From assembly GCA_021713295.1 (NCBI GenBank), contig JAKJJU010000005.1, positions 45,195 to 109,194 on the forward strand: a stretch of DNA of 64,000 bases. The letters run 5' to 3'. The notes under the pieces were generated by a model, which did not search any database, was not told where the DNA came from, and saw nothing but the letters and a program-made list of their open reading frames with translations. The stretch is from Thiotrichales bacterium 19S3-11 (lineage in GTDB: Bacteria > Pseudomonadota > Gammaproteobacteria > Francisellales > Francisellaceae). Shown here one piece after another: positions 43,250 through 52,783 of this stretch (position 1 is its first letter; every line of letters starts with the position of its first letter). Made by a program: the position numbers and the translations under genes.

Positions 43250-44001
43250 TTAAGCCTGCCGTTGATTTAAAGCGATACACTCCGATAACAATCAAGTCGA
43301 CATTAGATGGGCCATTTACACTTATTTGTTGGAATGTTTATAAAAAATTACATAAGCCAAAACAAATACGTTATTTAGTTAGCTTATTATCTCAATATGA
43401 TCCTGATTTATTTGCGTTTCAAGAGAGTCCATCAATTAATCGAATTATGAAGTCAACTTCGATATTGGCAGCATATGAAAAATATTATTTTTCTAATTTG
43501 GAATTTAAAAATAGATCATTTGGCTTGTTAACGGCATCGAGTGTTGAAAGTAGGCATAGTAATTATGTAATTAGTAAACATAAAGAATTTATTTTTAGAA
43601 CCCATAAAGCATTTTTAGTCAGTGTTTATCCGTTAGCATCAGGTGAACAATTAATGTTAATTAATGTACATGCAATTAATTTTAGAAGCGTTCAAGTTTA
43701 TCAGAAAGAATTACAACAACTTTATGAGTTTGCCAGTTTACACCAAGGGCCATTAATTATTGCGGGTGACTTTAATAGCTGGGGGATTGGTCGACTGTTG
43801 CTATTAGATCATTTGATTGGTCAATTAGCGTTAACTCCTGTGGCATTTGAGAATGCTAACTTAATTAAATCCTTTATTTCAGCACCGCTAGATCATATTC
43901 TATATCGAGGTTTAACACTAGAAAAATCTACGGTATTAGACTGTGCTAAACTGTCAGATCATAATCCATTAGTTGTGACTTTTTCGCATCCAATCGGTTA
44001 A
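43246..44001 (+). CDS. Endonuclease/exonuclease/phosphatase family protein
   Basis: A 251-residue protein of the EEP fold (DNase I, sphingomyelinase and inositol phosphatase relatives). The metal and catalytic residues are in CWNVYKKLHKPK near residue 28 (Asn), FAFQES near residue 57 (Glu), INVHAINF near 145 (His), AGDFNSWG near 174 (Asp-Asn) and SDHNPLVV at the end (Asp-His). It resembles YafD-type proteins. Coupling to cardiolipin synthase suggests a membrane-lipid phosphodiesterase, but a nuclease cannot be excluded. No signal peptide is seen. Confidence 0.85.
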   Translation: MIKPAVDLKRYTPITIKSTLDGPFTLICWNVYKKLHKPKQIRYLVSLLSQYDPDLFAFQESPSINRIMKSTSILAAYEKYYFSNLEFKNRSFGLLTASSVESRHSNYVISKHKEFIFRTHKAFLVSVYPLASGEQLMLINVHAINFRSVQVYQKELQQLYEFASLHQGPLIIAGDFNSWGIGRLLLLDHLIGQLALTPVAFENANLIKSFISAPLDHILYRGLTLEKSTVLDCAKLSDHNPLVVTFSHPIG

Positions 44002-44123
44002 AATTTTCTTATCATAAAGTTGTAGGTATAATTAGTTTGACATTATTATAATCAGACATATAATGTACTTTGATTAGGTTATTGGTTTAATTAGATCTAG
44101 GTTGGGTTGCTACATTGAAGATT

Positions 44124-45071
44124 ATGCATTCAAAGAAACTAAAAAATTTTAGTGCCATTAATTCACGGTATAATGAATATCTAATGAAAATGCATATCAA
44201 TGGTTCTGAAAAATATGCTAATTTGATACAAAGTCTTGTTCAGCCGTTATCAAAGCATTTCAATATAGTAGGTTTTAGAAGTGTTGCCTATTCTTATAGT
44301 GGAGAGTTCTATTTTTATGGAAATTCTCCAGATAGAGCCAAGGACTTTATCAATGGTAATTTATATTTGTACTATCAAGATATCCCTTGGCCGAAATACG
44401 ATGCTTTGGTGTTGCCATTAGATAAATTAAATGCAAAATTGCCTAAGCTTGATACTACCATGGATGCAAAAAAATGGTTACCTGATGAAGATATCGCTTT
44501 ATGTCTTTGCGAGAATACCGAATATGGACGAGAACAATTTTGGTTTTCAGGGCATAGCAGAGATGGTGTTAAAGATGTTTTTTATAATGAACGAGGGGCA
44601 TTACGTGAGTTTATTCATTACTTTATCCAAGAAAGCTCATCGTTAAGAGAAGAGTTAATGCAAATGCACTACTCAGTATATGACTACCATTATGATTCAA
44701 ATGAAAATATTATTTCTAAAAATCAGTGTATTGAGACAAGTGATCAGCCATTTGCCCGACCAAATAATACTAGAAGATCTTCATTCTTACATGATATTGG
44801 AGTTTTTAATCAATTAGCAGTAAAACAGAATTTGTCTTATCGCGAGCAACAAATCTTACAATTAACTTCTCAGGGTAAAACCGCAAAAGAAATTGCTGAT
44901 ATTTTATTTTTATCAAATAAAACAATTGAATTTCATCTTGAAAAAGCCAAAGAGAAATTAAATGTACGTAATAAATTAGAATTAGTTTCAACGTTTAGTA
45001 TCTTAAAACATATTGGTTTTGAATGGGTTTCTAAAAAGTGCCGACTCTATCAAAATCATCTGAAAATATGA
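44124..45071 (+). CDS. LuxR-type transcriptional regulator
   Basis: A 315-residue regulator with a C-terminal LuxR helix-turn-helix at about 245-300 (LSYREQQILQLTSQGKTAKEIADILFLSNKTIEFHLEKAKEKL). The first 190 residues resemble an autoinducer-domain layout by size but show no recognised ligand residues. The start is uncertain: ATG 44124 is used, TTG 44115 is upstream. It precedes the three-gene helical-family run at 45.4-49.9 kb and is the only regulator nearby, so it may control it (inference). A broken copy of its C-terminal end follows at once. Confidence 0.85.
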   Translation: MHSKKLKNFSAINSRYNEYLMKMHINGSEKYANLIQSLVQPLSKHFNIVGFRSVAYSYSGEFYFYGNSPDRAKDFINGNLYLYYQDIPWPKYDALVLPLDKLNAKLPKLDTTMDAKKWLPDEDIALCLCENTEYGREQFWFSGHSRDGVKDVFYNERGALREFIHYFIQESSSLREELMQMHYSVYDYHYDSNENIISKNQCIETSDQPFARPNNTRRSSFLHDIGVFNQLAVKQNLSYREQQILQLTSQGKTAKEIADILFLSNKTIEFHLEKAKEKLNVRNKLELVSTFSILKHIGFEWVSKKCRLYQNHLKI

Positions 45072-45074
45072 TGG

Positions 45075-45189
45075 AATTAACGTTCCAGTTAGCTGTAATG
45101 AATTAATTCAGATCATTGAATCAAGTTCAATCTTTAGTATCTTACAACAGATCAACTTTAATGCATTTCTAAAAAAAAGAGAACCGTAA
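45075..45189 (+). pseudogene. Fragment of a second LuxR-type C-terminus
   Basis: In a different frame from the intact gene, about 38 codons encode NVPVSCNELIQII then SIFSILQQINFNAFLKK before a TAA at 45187-45189. This resembles the tail of the intact regulator (NVRNKLELVSTFSILKHIGFEWVSKK), and the DNA shares TTTAGTATCTTA followed by similar bases. No start codon or helix-turn-helix remains. The best reading is a leftover of a tandem LuxR gene lost by deletion. Confidence 0.55.
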
Positions 45190-45283
45190 GATATTCTGTA
45201 AATATAATTGAATATTTTTTCGATATAAAACAATTGCCTAGAATAATTTATTATTTTTTGTGTTTTATTTAATCAATTTTTAG

Positions 45284-45311
45284 TTGTCAAATTAATAATA
45301 ATGTGTATTAT
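45284..45311 (+). promoter_or_regulatory. Predicted promoter with overlapping inverted repeat
   Basis: TTGTCA (45284-45289) and TATTAT (45306-45311) are 16 bases apart. A perfect seven-base inverted repeat (AATAATA and TATTATT, 45294-45312) spans the spacer and -10 box, where a regulator could bind. The region is very AT-rich, so chance is possible. Confidence 0.35.
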
Positions 45312-45358
45312 TGTTGACTTCAATATATGAAGCATTGCGATATAAAAAGGGGAGAGAT

Positions 45359-46651
45359 ATGCTAACGAAAAATGAATTTAAAGTAAAATTAGAGAGTCTT
45401 AAATTAAATGGCAATGATTTAAGAATTACTAATAAACTAAATCAGCTTATAGATGAATTAATTAAACTCAGTGCAACAAATGACACTCATTTGAATAAAT
45501 TTAATCATGACAATTTTAGTAATCTTATTGAAGAAGTCCAGGATGAGTTCGTGAACTTATTTTCTAAAAGTAAGGATTGTCCTGCACATGTGAAGCAACT
45601 AAGTGATCAAAATAAGCTTCAACATTCGGTTATTGGGCAAATTCAAGGGGTTTATGCATGTTTGAATGCTCCGGATGTTAGAAAATTTATTAAAGATGCA
45701 TTAATACAGATAGCTAAAGATAGCAGGACAAAGGTAAAGCTAGGAATAGGGTTTGATACTATCTATAATAAAATGTTAGATGCACTTAAAGTTAATTTGA
45801 GTTTGTATAATAGATTAATGAATTTAAATAAATTTAGAGAAAATATTCCAGGAATATATGGAACTTTAAAAACTACTTTTAATCAACCTTTGAGTGCTGA
45901 TTATCTAGATAATAATATTGAAAGAATACTTAATGAGATTAATCAACTACCTGAGTATTCTGCAAGTTATTGGGATATGACATATCCTACCGCACCTAAA
46001 ACTGACATGTATATTAGACTATTTAGTAATCTTTTAGTGGATGATAACATTGCTAATATAAATCCGGCGACAAAACAAGTAATAAATCAACTAGCGCTAT
46101 TTAAAAATAGCAGTGTAGATAACGAAAATATAAGTAAATTTCTTGACGAGTGTAGTGTACTTAAAGCAACATTATTACAATCAATAAAGTTGGACTATAT
46201 AGAAAAAGCTAATAATTCAGGAATATTTGGACTTAATTTGATTAAGACTGACAATGACAAAATAAATATCATGCAAAATCTTTATGATTTTATTAACGAA
46301 CTTCAGGTGTCTAAAGATCTTAGTAATATGAGTAGATTAACGGTTTCACCATTTGCATTCCTTCAAAAAGTAGTTAATGCAATCGCAATTACTGCCGATT
46401 TGATTTGTGCAACGTCAATTCAAAAAGGAATAGCTACTGGTCGTTCTCTTATGTTATTAAATGAATTATTTAAAAAGACAATGAAGTTAATGGATAACTA
46501 TGATTTTACAGCTGATCCCAAGTTGATTCAACAAGCTGGTGAATTTATTAACATGAGCAGTGATAAAGTTTTTTCTAGTGATGCTCCCCCTCTACTATTT
46601 TCAGAAGAGAGTGGAGCTAATCAATCAACTTCAACTTATGAAGCAGCTTAA
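45359..46651 (+). CDS. Unknown helical protein, family of four, member 1
   Basis: A 430-residue, nearly all-helical soluble protein with no signal peptide or known domain. It belongs to a family with the genes at 46843, 48202 and 62256. Shared parts are an LPEY element (near residue 197 here), a GIGFDTIYNKMLDAL segment near residue 133 matched by NFDSIYQKIVDTL in the 62 kb member, and a C-terminal block PFAFLQKVVN then SIQKG and LLNELFKKTMKLMDNY (residues 330-380). The last 45 residues are Ser/Pro-rich and acidic. A strong GGGGAGAG ribosome site precedes ATG 45359. Function unknown. Confidence 0.85.
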   Translation: MLTKNEFKVKLESLKLNGNDLRITNKLNQLIDELIKLSATNDTHLNKFNHDNFSNLIEEVQDEFVNLFSKSKDCPAHVKQLSDQNKLQHSVIGQIQGVYACLNAPDVRKFIKDALIQIAKDSRTKVKLGIGFDTIYNKMLDALKVNLSLYNRLMNLNKFRENIPGIYGTLKTTFNQPLSADYLDNNIERILNEINQLPEYSASYWDMTYPTAPKTDMYIRLFSNLLVDDNIANINPATKQVINQLALFKNSSVDNENISKFLDECSVLKATLLQSIKLDYIEKANNSGIFGLNLIKTDNDKINIMQNLYDFINELQVSKDLSNMSRLTVSPFAFLQKVVNAIAITADLICATSIQKGIATGRSLMLLNELFKKTMKLMDNYDFTADPKLIQQAGEFINMSSDKVFSSDAPPLLFSEESGANQSTSTYEAA

Positions 46652-46842
46652 TAAATAGTTGCTTCTAATCTTTAAATACATATATTTAAATAAGCTTGTT
46701 GTTTAATTTTTAATCAATAATGCAATAAATCTCCTATTGAATTAATTTAAGAAGCAATGCATTATATTTTATAAGTGCTGAAATTGCCATTATTTAAGAA
46801 AACTAAAATCTTAAATGATTTATATAAAATAGTAGAAATTTT

Positions 46843-48174
46843 ATGGATGAAATTATAGTTATATATAGTTTAAAATCTGAGATGATAGAATCGATTAATG
46901 AAGTTAAAGCTCAAATTAAAAAACTTCAGATATCAAATGGTAAAAAAGCGCTTTATGAACTTTTTTTGAATGAATTAATTAAGATTATAAATTTAAAAGA
47001 TACTTCGAAAAATATTATCTTATTAATGTCTAACGTTAGAGATACGTTATCAAATGATTTGATAGAGTTCTATCAGTTAAGTACTAATGATTCATTTCAA
47101 AGTCAGGCTAATATTCGCTCAAATTATATTGATTTAGTTAATATTTTGGGCAATTTATTTAATGGCTATATGCTAAATGGTTTTAAGTCGATATTAGCAA
47201 ATTCTTGTTTTAATAAAGATAGTTTTATCAGAGAATATGAATATATAACTAATATGTGCCAATATCATAATCATATTTTTAAACAATTATTAAAAATTAA
47301 TCAAGCTGGCCAAAATCAATTTAAATCATATTCAGAAAATATTTTATTTCATATGACAACAAATAAAATTACTGAAGAGAGTGTTAAGTATATTATTGAA
47401 AATTATAAAGAAATTTATGCTTTATGCTTAAGTCTACCAGAATATGAAGGACAAGTTGGTTCTCCAGTATTTTTATATTTACATGATACAAAACGTAGTG
47501 CCTTAGTTGATTATATTGCGGTGTTATCTAAAGCTATTGAAAGCCCTTTTATGGATAAAGAGAATAAAGAGAATATTATTAACTTTCTTAGTCAGAGTAA
47601 GTTGTTGGGTAGTGAGGTTCATCTTGCTAATATTCAAAAGTTTTCGAAAAAGTGTGATAGTTTACAATTAACTATTGAAAATAAGATATTTAAATTAGAT
47701 TATACGAATAAATATAAAGTAAAACAAATAATGGCCGAGTTAGCTGGTTTTATAAAGTTATACCCAATTAATAGGCATATAGAAAGTTACATTCGTCAAA
47801 GACAATCGACTGATTTATTTGATTTTTTAGCATTTTGTGTGAATAAAATTACACTATCAGCTGCAAAGTTACTTGATATTTTTCTAAAACAGAAGGTGGC
47901 AGTTTATCATGAAGTGTTACTGTTAGATGAATTACTTAATCAATCTTTAGAACTATTAGATCAGTATCAATGCTCAAATAGCTTTAAATTATTAGCTTCA
48001 CTTGAGTCATTTAATCGCTTAAATAAGGAAATTGACGAAGAGGAAGATACGTTGGCTTTAACGGGAAGTAAATTTCCAATATCAGCGCGTAAACGTTCTA
48101 TTGCTTTAGAAAAAGCACCGTTTCTTGAACAATTTATAATAGATCAAAAATTTTCAAACTCTTGTGAGATTTAG
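46843..48174 (+). CDS. Unknown helical protein, family of four, member 2
   Basis: A 443-residue helical protein, lysine- and isoleucine-rich, with very AT-rich codons. The family elements are LPEYEGQVGS near residue 205, and a C-terminal block DFLAFCVNK then LLLDELLNQSLELLDQYQ near residues 325-375. The last 60 residues contain a short acidic stretch (DEEEDTL) and basic SARKRS. It starts 192 bases after member 1 with no clear ribosome site, and member 3 follows after 28 bases. No signal peptide or catalytic motif was seen. Confidence 0.82.
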   Translation: MDEIIVIYSLKSEMIESINEVKAQIKKLQISNGKKALYELFLNELIKIINLKDTSKNIILLMSNVRDTLSNDLIEFYQLSTNDSFQSQANIRSNYIDLVNILGNLFNGYMLNGFKSILANSCFNKDSFIREYEYITNMCQYHNHIFKQLLKINQAGQNQFKSYSENILFHMTTNKITEESVKYIIENYKEIYALCLSLPEYEGQVGSPVFLYLHDTKRSALVDYIAVLSKAIESPFMDKENKENIINFLSQSKLLGSEVHLANIQKFSKKCDSLQLTIENKIFKLDYTNKYKVKQIMAELAGFIKLYPINRHIESYIRQRQSTDLFDFLAFCVNKITLSAAKLLDIFLKQKVAVYHEVLLLDELLNQSLELLDQYQCSNSFKLLASLESFNRLNKEIDEEEDTLALTGSKFPISARKRSIALEKAPFLEQFIIDQKFSNSCEI

Positions 48175-48201
48175 TAAATCAAAATAATAAGGAATTTGTA
48201 T

Positions 48202-49947
48202 ATGTATGGAAATAAAACAACTCATAAAGGCAATGCTAAGTTTAAAAAAGAGTCTAAAAAAAAGCTTGATGCAGATATAAATATTTTTCGAGCAGAGCAG
48301 CTAGAGAATAAATTTAAAGAAGCAGCATTGAATTTATTAGAGAGAATATCTTTGGCAATAGATAACTCGACAGAAAGCACTATTGATATCATGATGGATC
48401 AAATAAATGAATTTATTCAATTTGTTAATAAGTTGAACTATAAACATGCTACACATAAACAACTAAATAAGTTGCTTAACACACTATTTCAAGTTGATTA
48501 TCAAAATCACATTCATATTTATGATGTGATAGTACTTTCAGTAAAAGATACTTTTTCTAAATCACCGGATAAACTTTTAAAGAAAAGGGCTGATATCGAA
48601 AGTGCGCTCATGCAACTACGGTCTGTGCTTAAGGGAAAGTTAAATGAGGTTGAAAAAAATAGCAAAACATTGCTCCCAGTAGAAAAATATTTAAATGATT
48701 TTGACAGTAAAAGACATAATAATCTTTTAAGTAACTTAAAGCATATTTATGAGGTTTCAGTTAATTGTTTAACTCATTTGAATGATTATATAAAAAACCC
48801 AATACAACAAGCTTTAGTTAATTTGTTTGAGGTTAAGTTTAAAGAATTAAAATTTTTAATTGTTAGTGAAATTGCCAAAACAAAATTTGCTCATCAGCAT
48901 AATTTTGATCAGCTAGTACATATTTTAGATGCATTTTTAGAAATTCTTCAAAATGAAGAAATACATAATAAAATGCTTGAATGTATCGATATTAATTTTT
49001 ATGGTAATAACCTCCTTATTAGTAGTGCTTTGAATTATTTTAAATCACAAAATTTTCAGATATGCCTTTGGTTGGTAGAAACTCAACATTATTTAGAAAG
49101 TGAAAAAAATTTTATTAAGAAATATTTAAATTTACCAAGGTTATCTGATAGTCATAAGAAAAAATATGATTCCATTAATAATCAAGCTTTTTCAAAAGAT
49201 CAAAGCAAATTAGAAGAGTTATTTCAATTAACAACTCAATTGCCTGAGTATGGTCTTTTAATTGGTGACGATGCAAAACTTATTGCAATAAAGAGCCATT
49301 GTTTTAGACAATTGCTTTTGACATTAAAACGATCAAATTATTCTTGTGAAATCAATATCACTAATTGTTTAACAATAGATTTTCAAGAGATAAAGGATTT
49401 TGCTGAATTAACTTCACAATTAAAAACGAAACTATTATCAAGCATATTGAATACATTAGAAAATTACACCTCAATTTTTTTAGAATTTGAGAAAAAGCAT
49501 ATCAACGACCTTAAAGAATTCATTGATTCATTCGATATTCTGCAGGCAGATAAATATAACGCAACAAAAAAAATGGTTCCACCATTTGAGTTTTTAAGAG
49601 AATGTATGCACCAATATGCAACTATATACCAAAAATTACTAATTGATACTTTATCATCCGACAGTCTAAGTTTGCCTGATAAATCATTAAAGTTGTTAAG
49701 TATGCTATTTGATCAAACATTAACTGTTATTGATCAATACTCTAGTAATAAGAGTTCGGCATTGTATAAATGCTTAAAAGAAACTGAAAATACAATAAGT
49801 GAACATCAAAAGCTTCAAACAACATGGCGACGCTCTATTAAACCAGAAGCTCAATCAATGCAGGAGCTTTTGTTACCAACCCCATTTTTGGAGAGAACAT
49901 ACCCACCTTCTCAATCAACACCAGAGTTGCCAAATTTTAATAATTAA
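48202..49947 (+). CDS. Unknown helical protein, family of four, member 3
   Basis: A 581-residue helical protein. The N-terminus is very basic (GNKTTHKGNAKFKKESKKKLD). The family elements are LPEYGLLIGDD near residue 350 and a C-terminal block PPFEFLRECMHQ then LLSMLFDQTLTVIDQYSS near residues 455-515. The tail has SIKPEAQSMQELLLPTPFLERTYPPSQSTPE, Pro-rich like that of member 2 (KAPFLEQF). AAGGA precedes ATG 48202. Its end overlaps the convergent GH15-like gene by eleven bases. No function recognised. Confidence 0.82.
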   Translation: MYGNKTTHKGNAKFKKESKKKLDADINIFRAEQLENKFKEAALNLLERISLAIDNSTESTIDIMMDQINEFIQFVNKLNYKHATHKQLNKLLNTLFQVDYQNHIHIYDVIVLSVKDTFSKSPDKLLKKRADIESALMQLRSVLKGKLNEVEKNSKTLLPVEKYLNDFDSKRHNNLLSNLKHIYEVSVNCLTHLNDYIKNPIQQALVNLFEVKFKELKFLIVSEIAKTKFAHQHNFDQLVHILDAFLEILQNEEIHNKMLECIDINFYGNNLLISSALNYFKSQNFQICLWLVETQHYLESEKNFIKKYLNLPRLSDSHKKKYDSINNQAFSKDQSKLEELFQLTTQLPEYGLLIGDDAKLIAIKSHCFRQLLLTLKRSNYSCEINITNCLTIDFQEIKDFAELTSQLKTKLLSSILNTLENYTSIFLEFEKKHINDLKEFIDSFDILQADKYNATKKMVPPFEFLRECMHQYATIYQKLLIDTLSSDSLSLPDKSLKLLSMLFDQTLTVIDQYSSNKSSALYKCLKETENTISEHQKLQTTWRRSIKPEAQSMQELLLPTPFLERTYPPSQSTPELPNFNN

Positions 49948-51388
49948 AAATTTTAGCATAATTGCTCAGTGCTAAAGCTAGTGATGCTTTAGCCCAATTC
50001 AAAGGCGTAATGGGTGATGGCAGATAATAGTATTTTTGATCTAGTAGAATGGTATTAATACTTTCAGGCAGTTGTCCGTGTTTAAGCGGCTGACCATCCG
50101 CGCTTAAACTATTAGTGCCCGTCATTTGTGCTAAAGCTCGTTTGATGTGCCAGGCAGATTTTAATTTTATTGATTGATGGTCGTATCTAACTGGATAGTG
50201 TTGGTAAATTGACAAGTAGCTTAGTGCGATTAGACTGTCAAAAAACCATTGTGCTTCCGAGTTAGGTTGCATCATCTTTTGACGTTGGGTAAAACTACGT
50301 TCATTTGAGGTATCATCAGTTAATTGATGTAGATCTTCATCGTTAGCCGCTAACCAAAAATTAGCGCATTGGTAACTATCCTTAGAGTAGCGAATAATGC
50401 CATGGGCTCTTTCTAGTGGCTGAATAAGCTTTAATATTTCTTCATAGTAGCGAATATCCAATTCTTCCAATAAATAAGGCGTTATCACATGAAGAAGTGC
50501 TGCATCACTTCTACGATATTGAATACTTTTAATCGGGTAATTAGGTGATTCACCACCGAATGAAATTTGTTGTTTAACTTTCTCAAGCCCTTTATGTGCC
50601 AGCTGGTTTAAGTCACAGTTTAATGTTATGTTGTATTTTTGTTTAAGCTTAAGCCATTTGAAGGCGGCATTGGTAACAAGTGCAATACTTGATGTATTAA
50701 CACGTTCAATTTCTTCCCAAGCTCCAGCATCTTCGTAATTACTAAAGTCAATAGCGTTAAAAAAGTTAAAAAAATAGTTAACTAGTTGATTAATATCTTT
50801 TTTTGTTGATTGATAGTCAATTAAATTAGAGTTGATTGCATCATAAAGTGCAATTAGAAACAGGCCATGTGCATCAAGTTGTTTATGATTCCAAATTTGG
50901 TTATGACCATCAATTTGTACATCTTGATACGTGTCAGACTTTCCATTGAAACGAATGTGTGGCACCTGCATTGAATCAGATGCGCGTGATGGTTGATCAA
51001 TGATACACTCAAACCGCTTAAGTTGATCAGGATTTAAATAATATTGGCTCAAGCTTTCTATTAAGATTTTGGCCTTGCTAGGGTTAAACGTTTTGAAATA
51101 GAAATAAACCCAAACATTATCACGTATCCAAACAGCATCATAATGGCTTTGATCATTGTTGCTTTGACGCTCTGCTGCCTGAGCAAAGCCCTGTTCATTT
51201 AATTCAATGGCAAAACTTAATTGAAATTTATCTAGTATTGATTGTGCCATTTCGGCAGTTAGTGGGGCCTCAAGAAATGGTTTTAATTCGTCATAGTAAT
51301 AATAAATGGGCTGGTCTGATTCAGGTGCTTGACTTTGATAGCAGCAATAATCTTTGTTTAAATAATCAATTAATTTACTTTGTTGCAT
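49937..51388 (-). CDS. GH15/phosphorylase-kinase-like glycoside hydrolase family protein
   Basis: A 483-residue protein that looks like an (alpha/alpha)6 barrel of the GH15 and phosphorylase-kinase alpha type. Landmarks are YDAVWIRDNVWVYFYFKTF near residue 85, NHKQLDAHGLFLIALYDAI near residue 165 and DAGAWEEIERVNTSSIALV near residue 220 (Trp-Glu-Glu as in GH15 acid region). It starts one base after the MFS stop (TGA-C-ATG), so it is coupled to the transporter. A role in uptake and breakdown of an alpha-glucan or disaccharide is an inference; catalytic activity is not certain. Confidence 0.75.
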   Translation of the reverse strand: MQQSKLIDYLNKDYCCYQSQAPESDQPIYYYYDELKPFLEAPLTAEMAQSILDKFQLSFAIELNEQGFAQAAERQSNNDQSHYDAVWIRDNVWVYFYFKTFNPSKAKILIESLSQYYLNPDQLKRFECIIDQPSRASDSMQVPHIRFNGKSDTYQDVQIDGHNQIWNHKQLDAHGLFLIALYDAINSNLIDYQSTKKDINQLVNYFFNFFNAIDFSNYEDAGAWEEIERVNTSSIALVTNAAFKWLKLKQKYNITLNCDLNQLAHKGLEKVKQQISFGGESPNYPIKSIQYRRSDAALLHVITPYLLEELDIRYYEEILKLIQPLERAHGIIRYSKDSYQCANFWLAANDEDLHQLTDDTSNERSFTQRQKMMQPNSEAQWFFDSLIALSYLSIYQHYPVRYDHQSIKLKSAWHIKRALAQMTGTNSLSADGQPLKHGQLPESINTILLDQKYYYLPSPITPLNWAKASLALALSNYAKIFNY

Positions 51389-51389
51389 G

Positions 51390-52667
51390 TCAACTTGCCT
51401 TTGCAGCTAAATGGCTAGCATTTTTGTTTTTCATTTGAAGTAAATGAACACTATAAATTAATAAACTAATGATTACTAATAAAATTGGCCCAATGGCCAT
51501 TGCAGTATAATGGCCAAAGTAATCACCTAATAGTCCTGAAACTGAGGTGCCAATTGGAATACCGATTGCGCCAACGGTAACAAAAAATGAGGTGGCACTA
51601 CTACTAAGATTGGGCAACTGATCCATCCCAAAACCTAAAATTGATGGATAGATACATGAGTCTGCCAGACCTAATGCAGCCATAATAAGAAATACCATTA
51701 AAAATGAGTGCAGTGATAGGTATAGACAAAATAAAATAGCAAATAGAATTGTCGCCGTTATTAGATAAAGATGAATTTTAATTTTAGGTAATAAAAATTT
51801 CCCAAACAGAATTCGTCCTAATAATTGCGCAAGCGTATAACTAGACACCAATATACCCACAGTTTGTATGTCAAAGCCGAGTTTATAATGTAAATGTGGT
51901 TGATTAAAATAGTTCATGATTTGTTCGACATAAACAATACAAAATAAACTAATTGCAATTAATATCGAAGCCAGATTTAAAAAACTTATCTGAAATGTAG
52001 GCTTTTTGTTGTTGATTTTATCTTCTGTTTGTTGTCGAAGTTGTGTTTCGATAAGCTCATTGATACGAATTAGGAGTAAAAATAAAATAAATACGCTAAA
52101 GAGAATCATAATGCTAAGAAAAACAACTTGCCAGTTAAAATAGTGTAATAGGATACCCACAATACTGGCACTGGCTAAAAAACCAAAACTAAAAAAGACA
52201 TTTAAGATACTTAACTTTCCTTCTGATTCACCTTCTGATGTCACAGTTCCCATTGTCATATAATTGCAGGTTAATAGGACGTAGCCTACGGCCATATTGC
52301 ATAGAAAGCTCATTAGTGAATAAACATAGATATTGATTGCGAGAATAGAAAAAGTGCTGCCGATGATCATTAATAATGCAGCTAAAGCTAACGTGTTTTT
52401 AGCTTTAATTTTGCGAATTACAATGCCACCTGTTGCCATAGCAAAAATCTGTCCCCATAAGCCAAAACCATCATAAAAAATGACATTGCTTGGACTAATT
52501 TGGAAATGTTTAGCGATCGAGACGGTTAACATGCCGTAAATGGCACATTGAAAGCCAGTAAATAAAAAAGCAATATAAGTTATAAGTATGGCTTTATGTT
52601 TATCAAGTTGAGTTGGAAAAATGGATAGTCTTTTTTTGTTTGATAGATTTTGGCTGAGCCCACCCAT
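51390..52667 (-). CDS. MFS transporter, coupled to GH15-like gene
   Basis: A 425-residue major facilitator with twelve predicted helices and a cytoplasmic loop after helix 6 (EDKINNKK). The early FYDGFGLWGQIFAMATGGIVIRKIKAKNTL replaces the usual DRxGRR loop. The shape recalls TsgA/FucP-type sugar and solute carriers, and the pairing with a glycoside-hydrolase-like gene suggests a sugar substrate. GGAG lies five bases before ATG 52667. It stops one base before the GH15-like gene, forming a two-gene operon. Confidence 0.85.
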   Translation of the reverse strand: MGGLSQNLSNKKRLSIFPTQLDKHKAILITYIAFLFTGFQCAIYGMLTVSIAKHFQISPSNVIFYDGFGLWGQIFAMATGGIVIRKIKAKNTLALAALLMIIGSTFSILAINIYVYSLMSFLCNMAVGYVLLTCNYMTMGTVTSEGESEGKLSILNVFFSFGFLASASIVGILLHYFNWQVVFLSIMILFSVFILFLLLIRINELIETQLRQQTEDKINNKKPTFQISFLNLASILIAISLFCIVYVEQIMNYFNQPHLHYKLGFDIQTVGILVSSYTLAQLLGRILFGKFLLPKIKIHLYLITATILFAILFCLYLSLHSFLMVFLIMAALGLADSCIYPSILGFGMDQLPNLSSSATSFFVTVGAIGIPIGTSVSGLLGDYFGHYTAMAIGPILLVIISLLIYSVHLLQMKNKNASHLAAKAS

Positions 52668-52783
52668 ATCGACTCCATGTATGCTGGCTTAATTTAATGA
52701 GTGGATATTAATCATTATATTTATCTAAGTCAATTAGTTAAATGATTTATTTTTTCTGGGCAACTTGAGATTATTTTGAAGCT

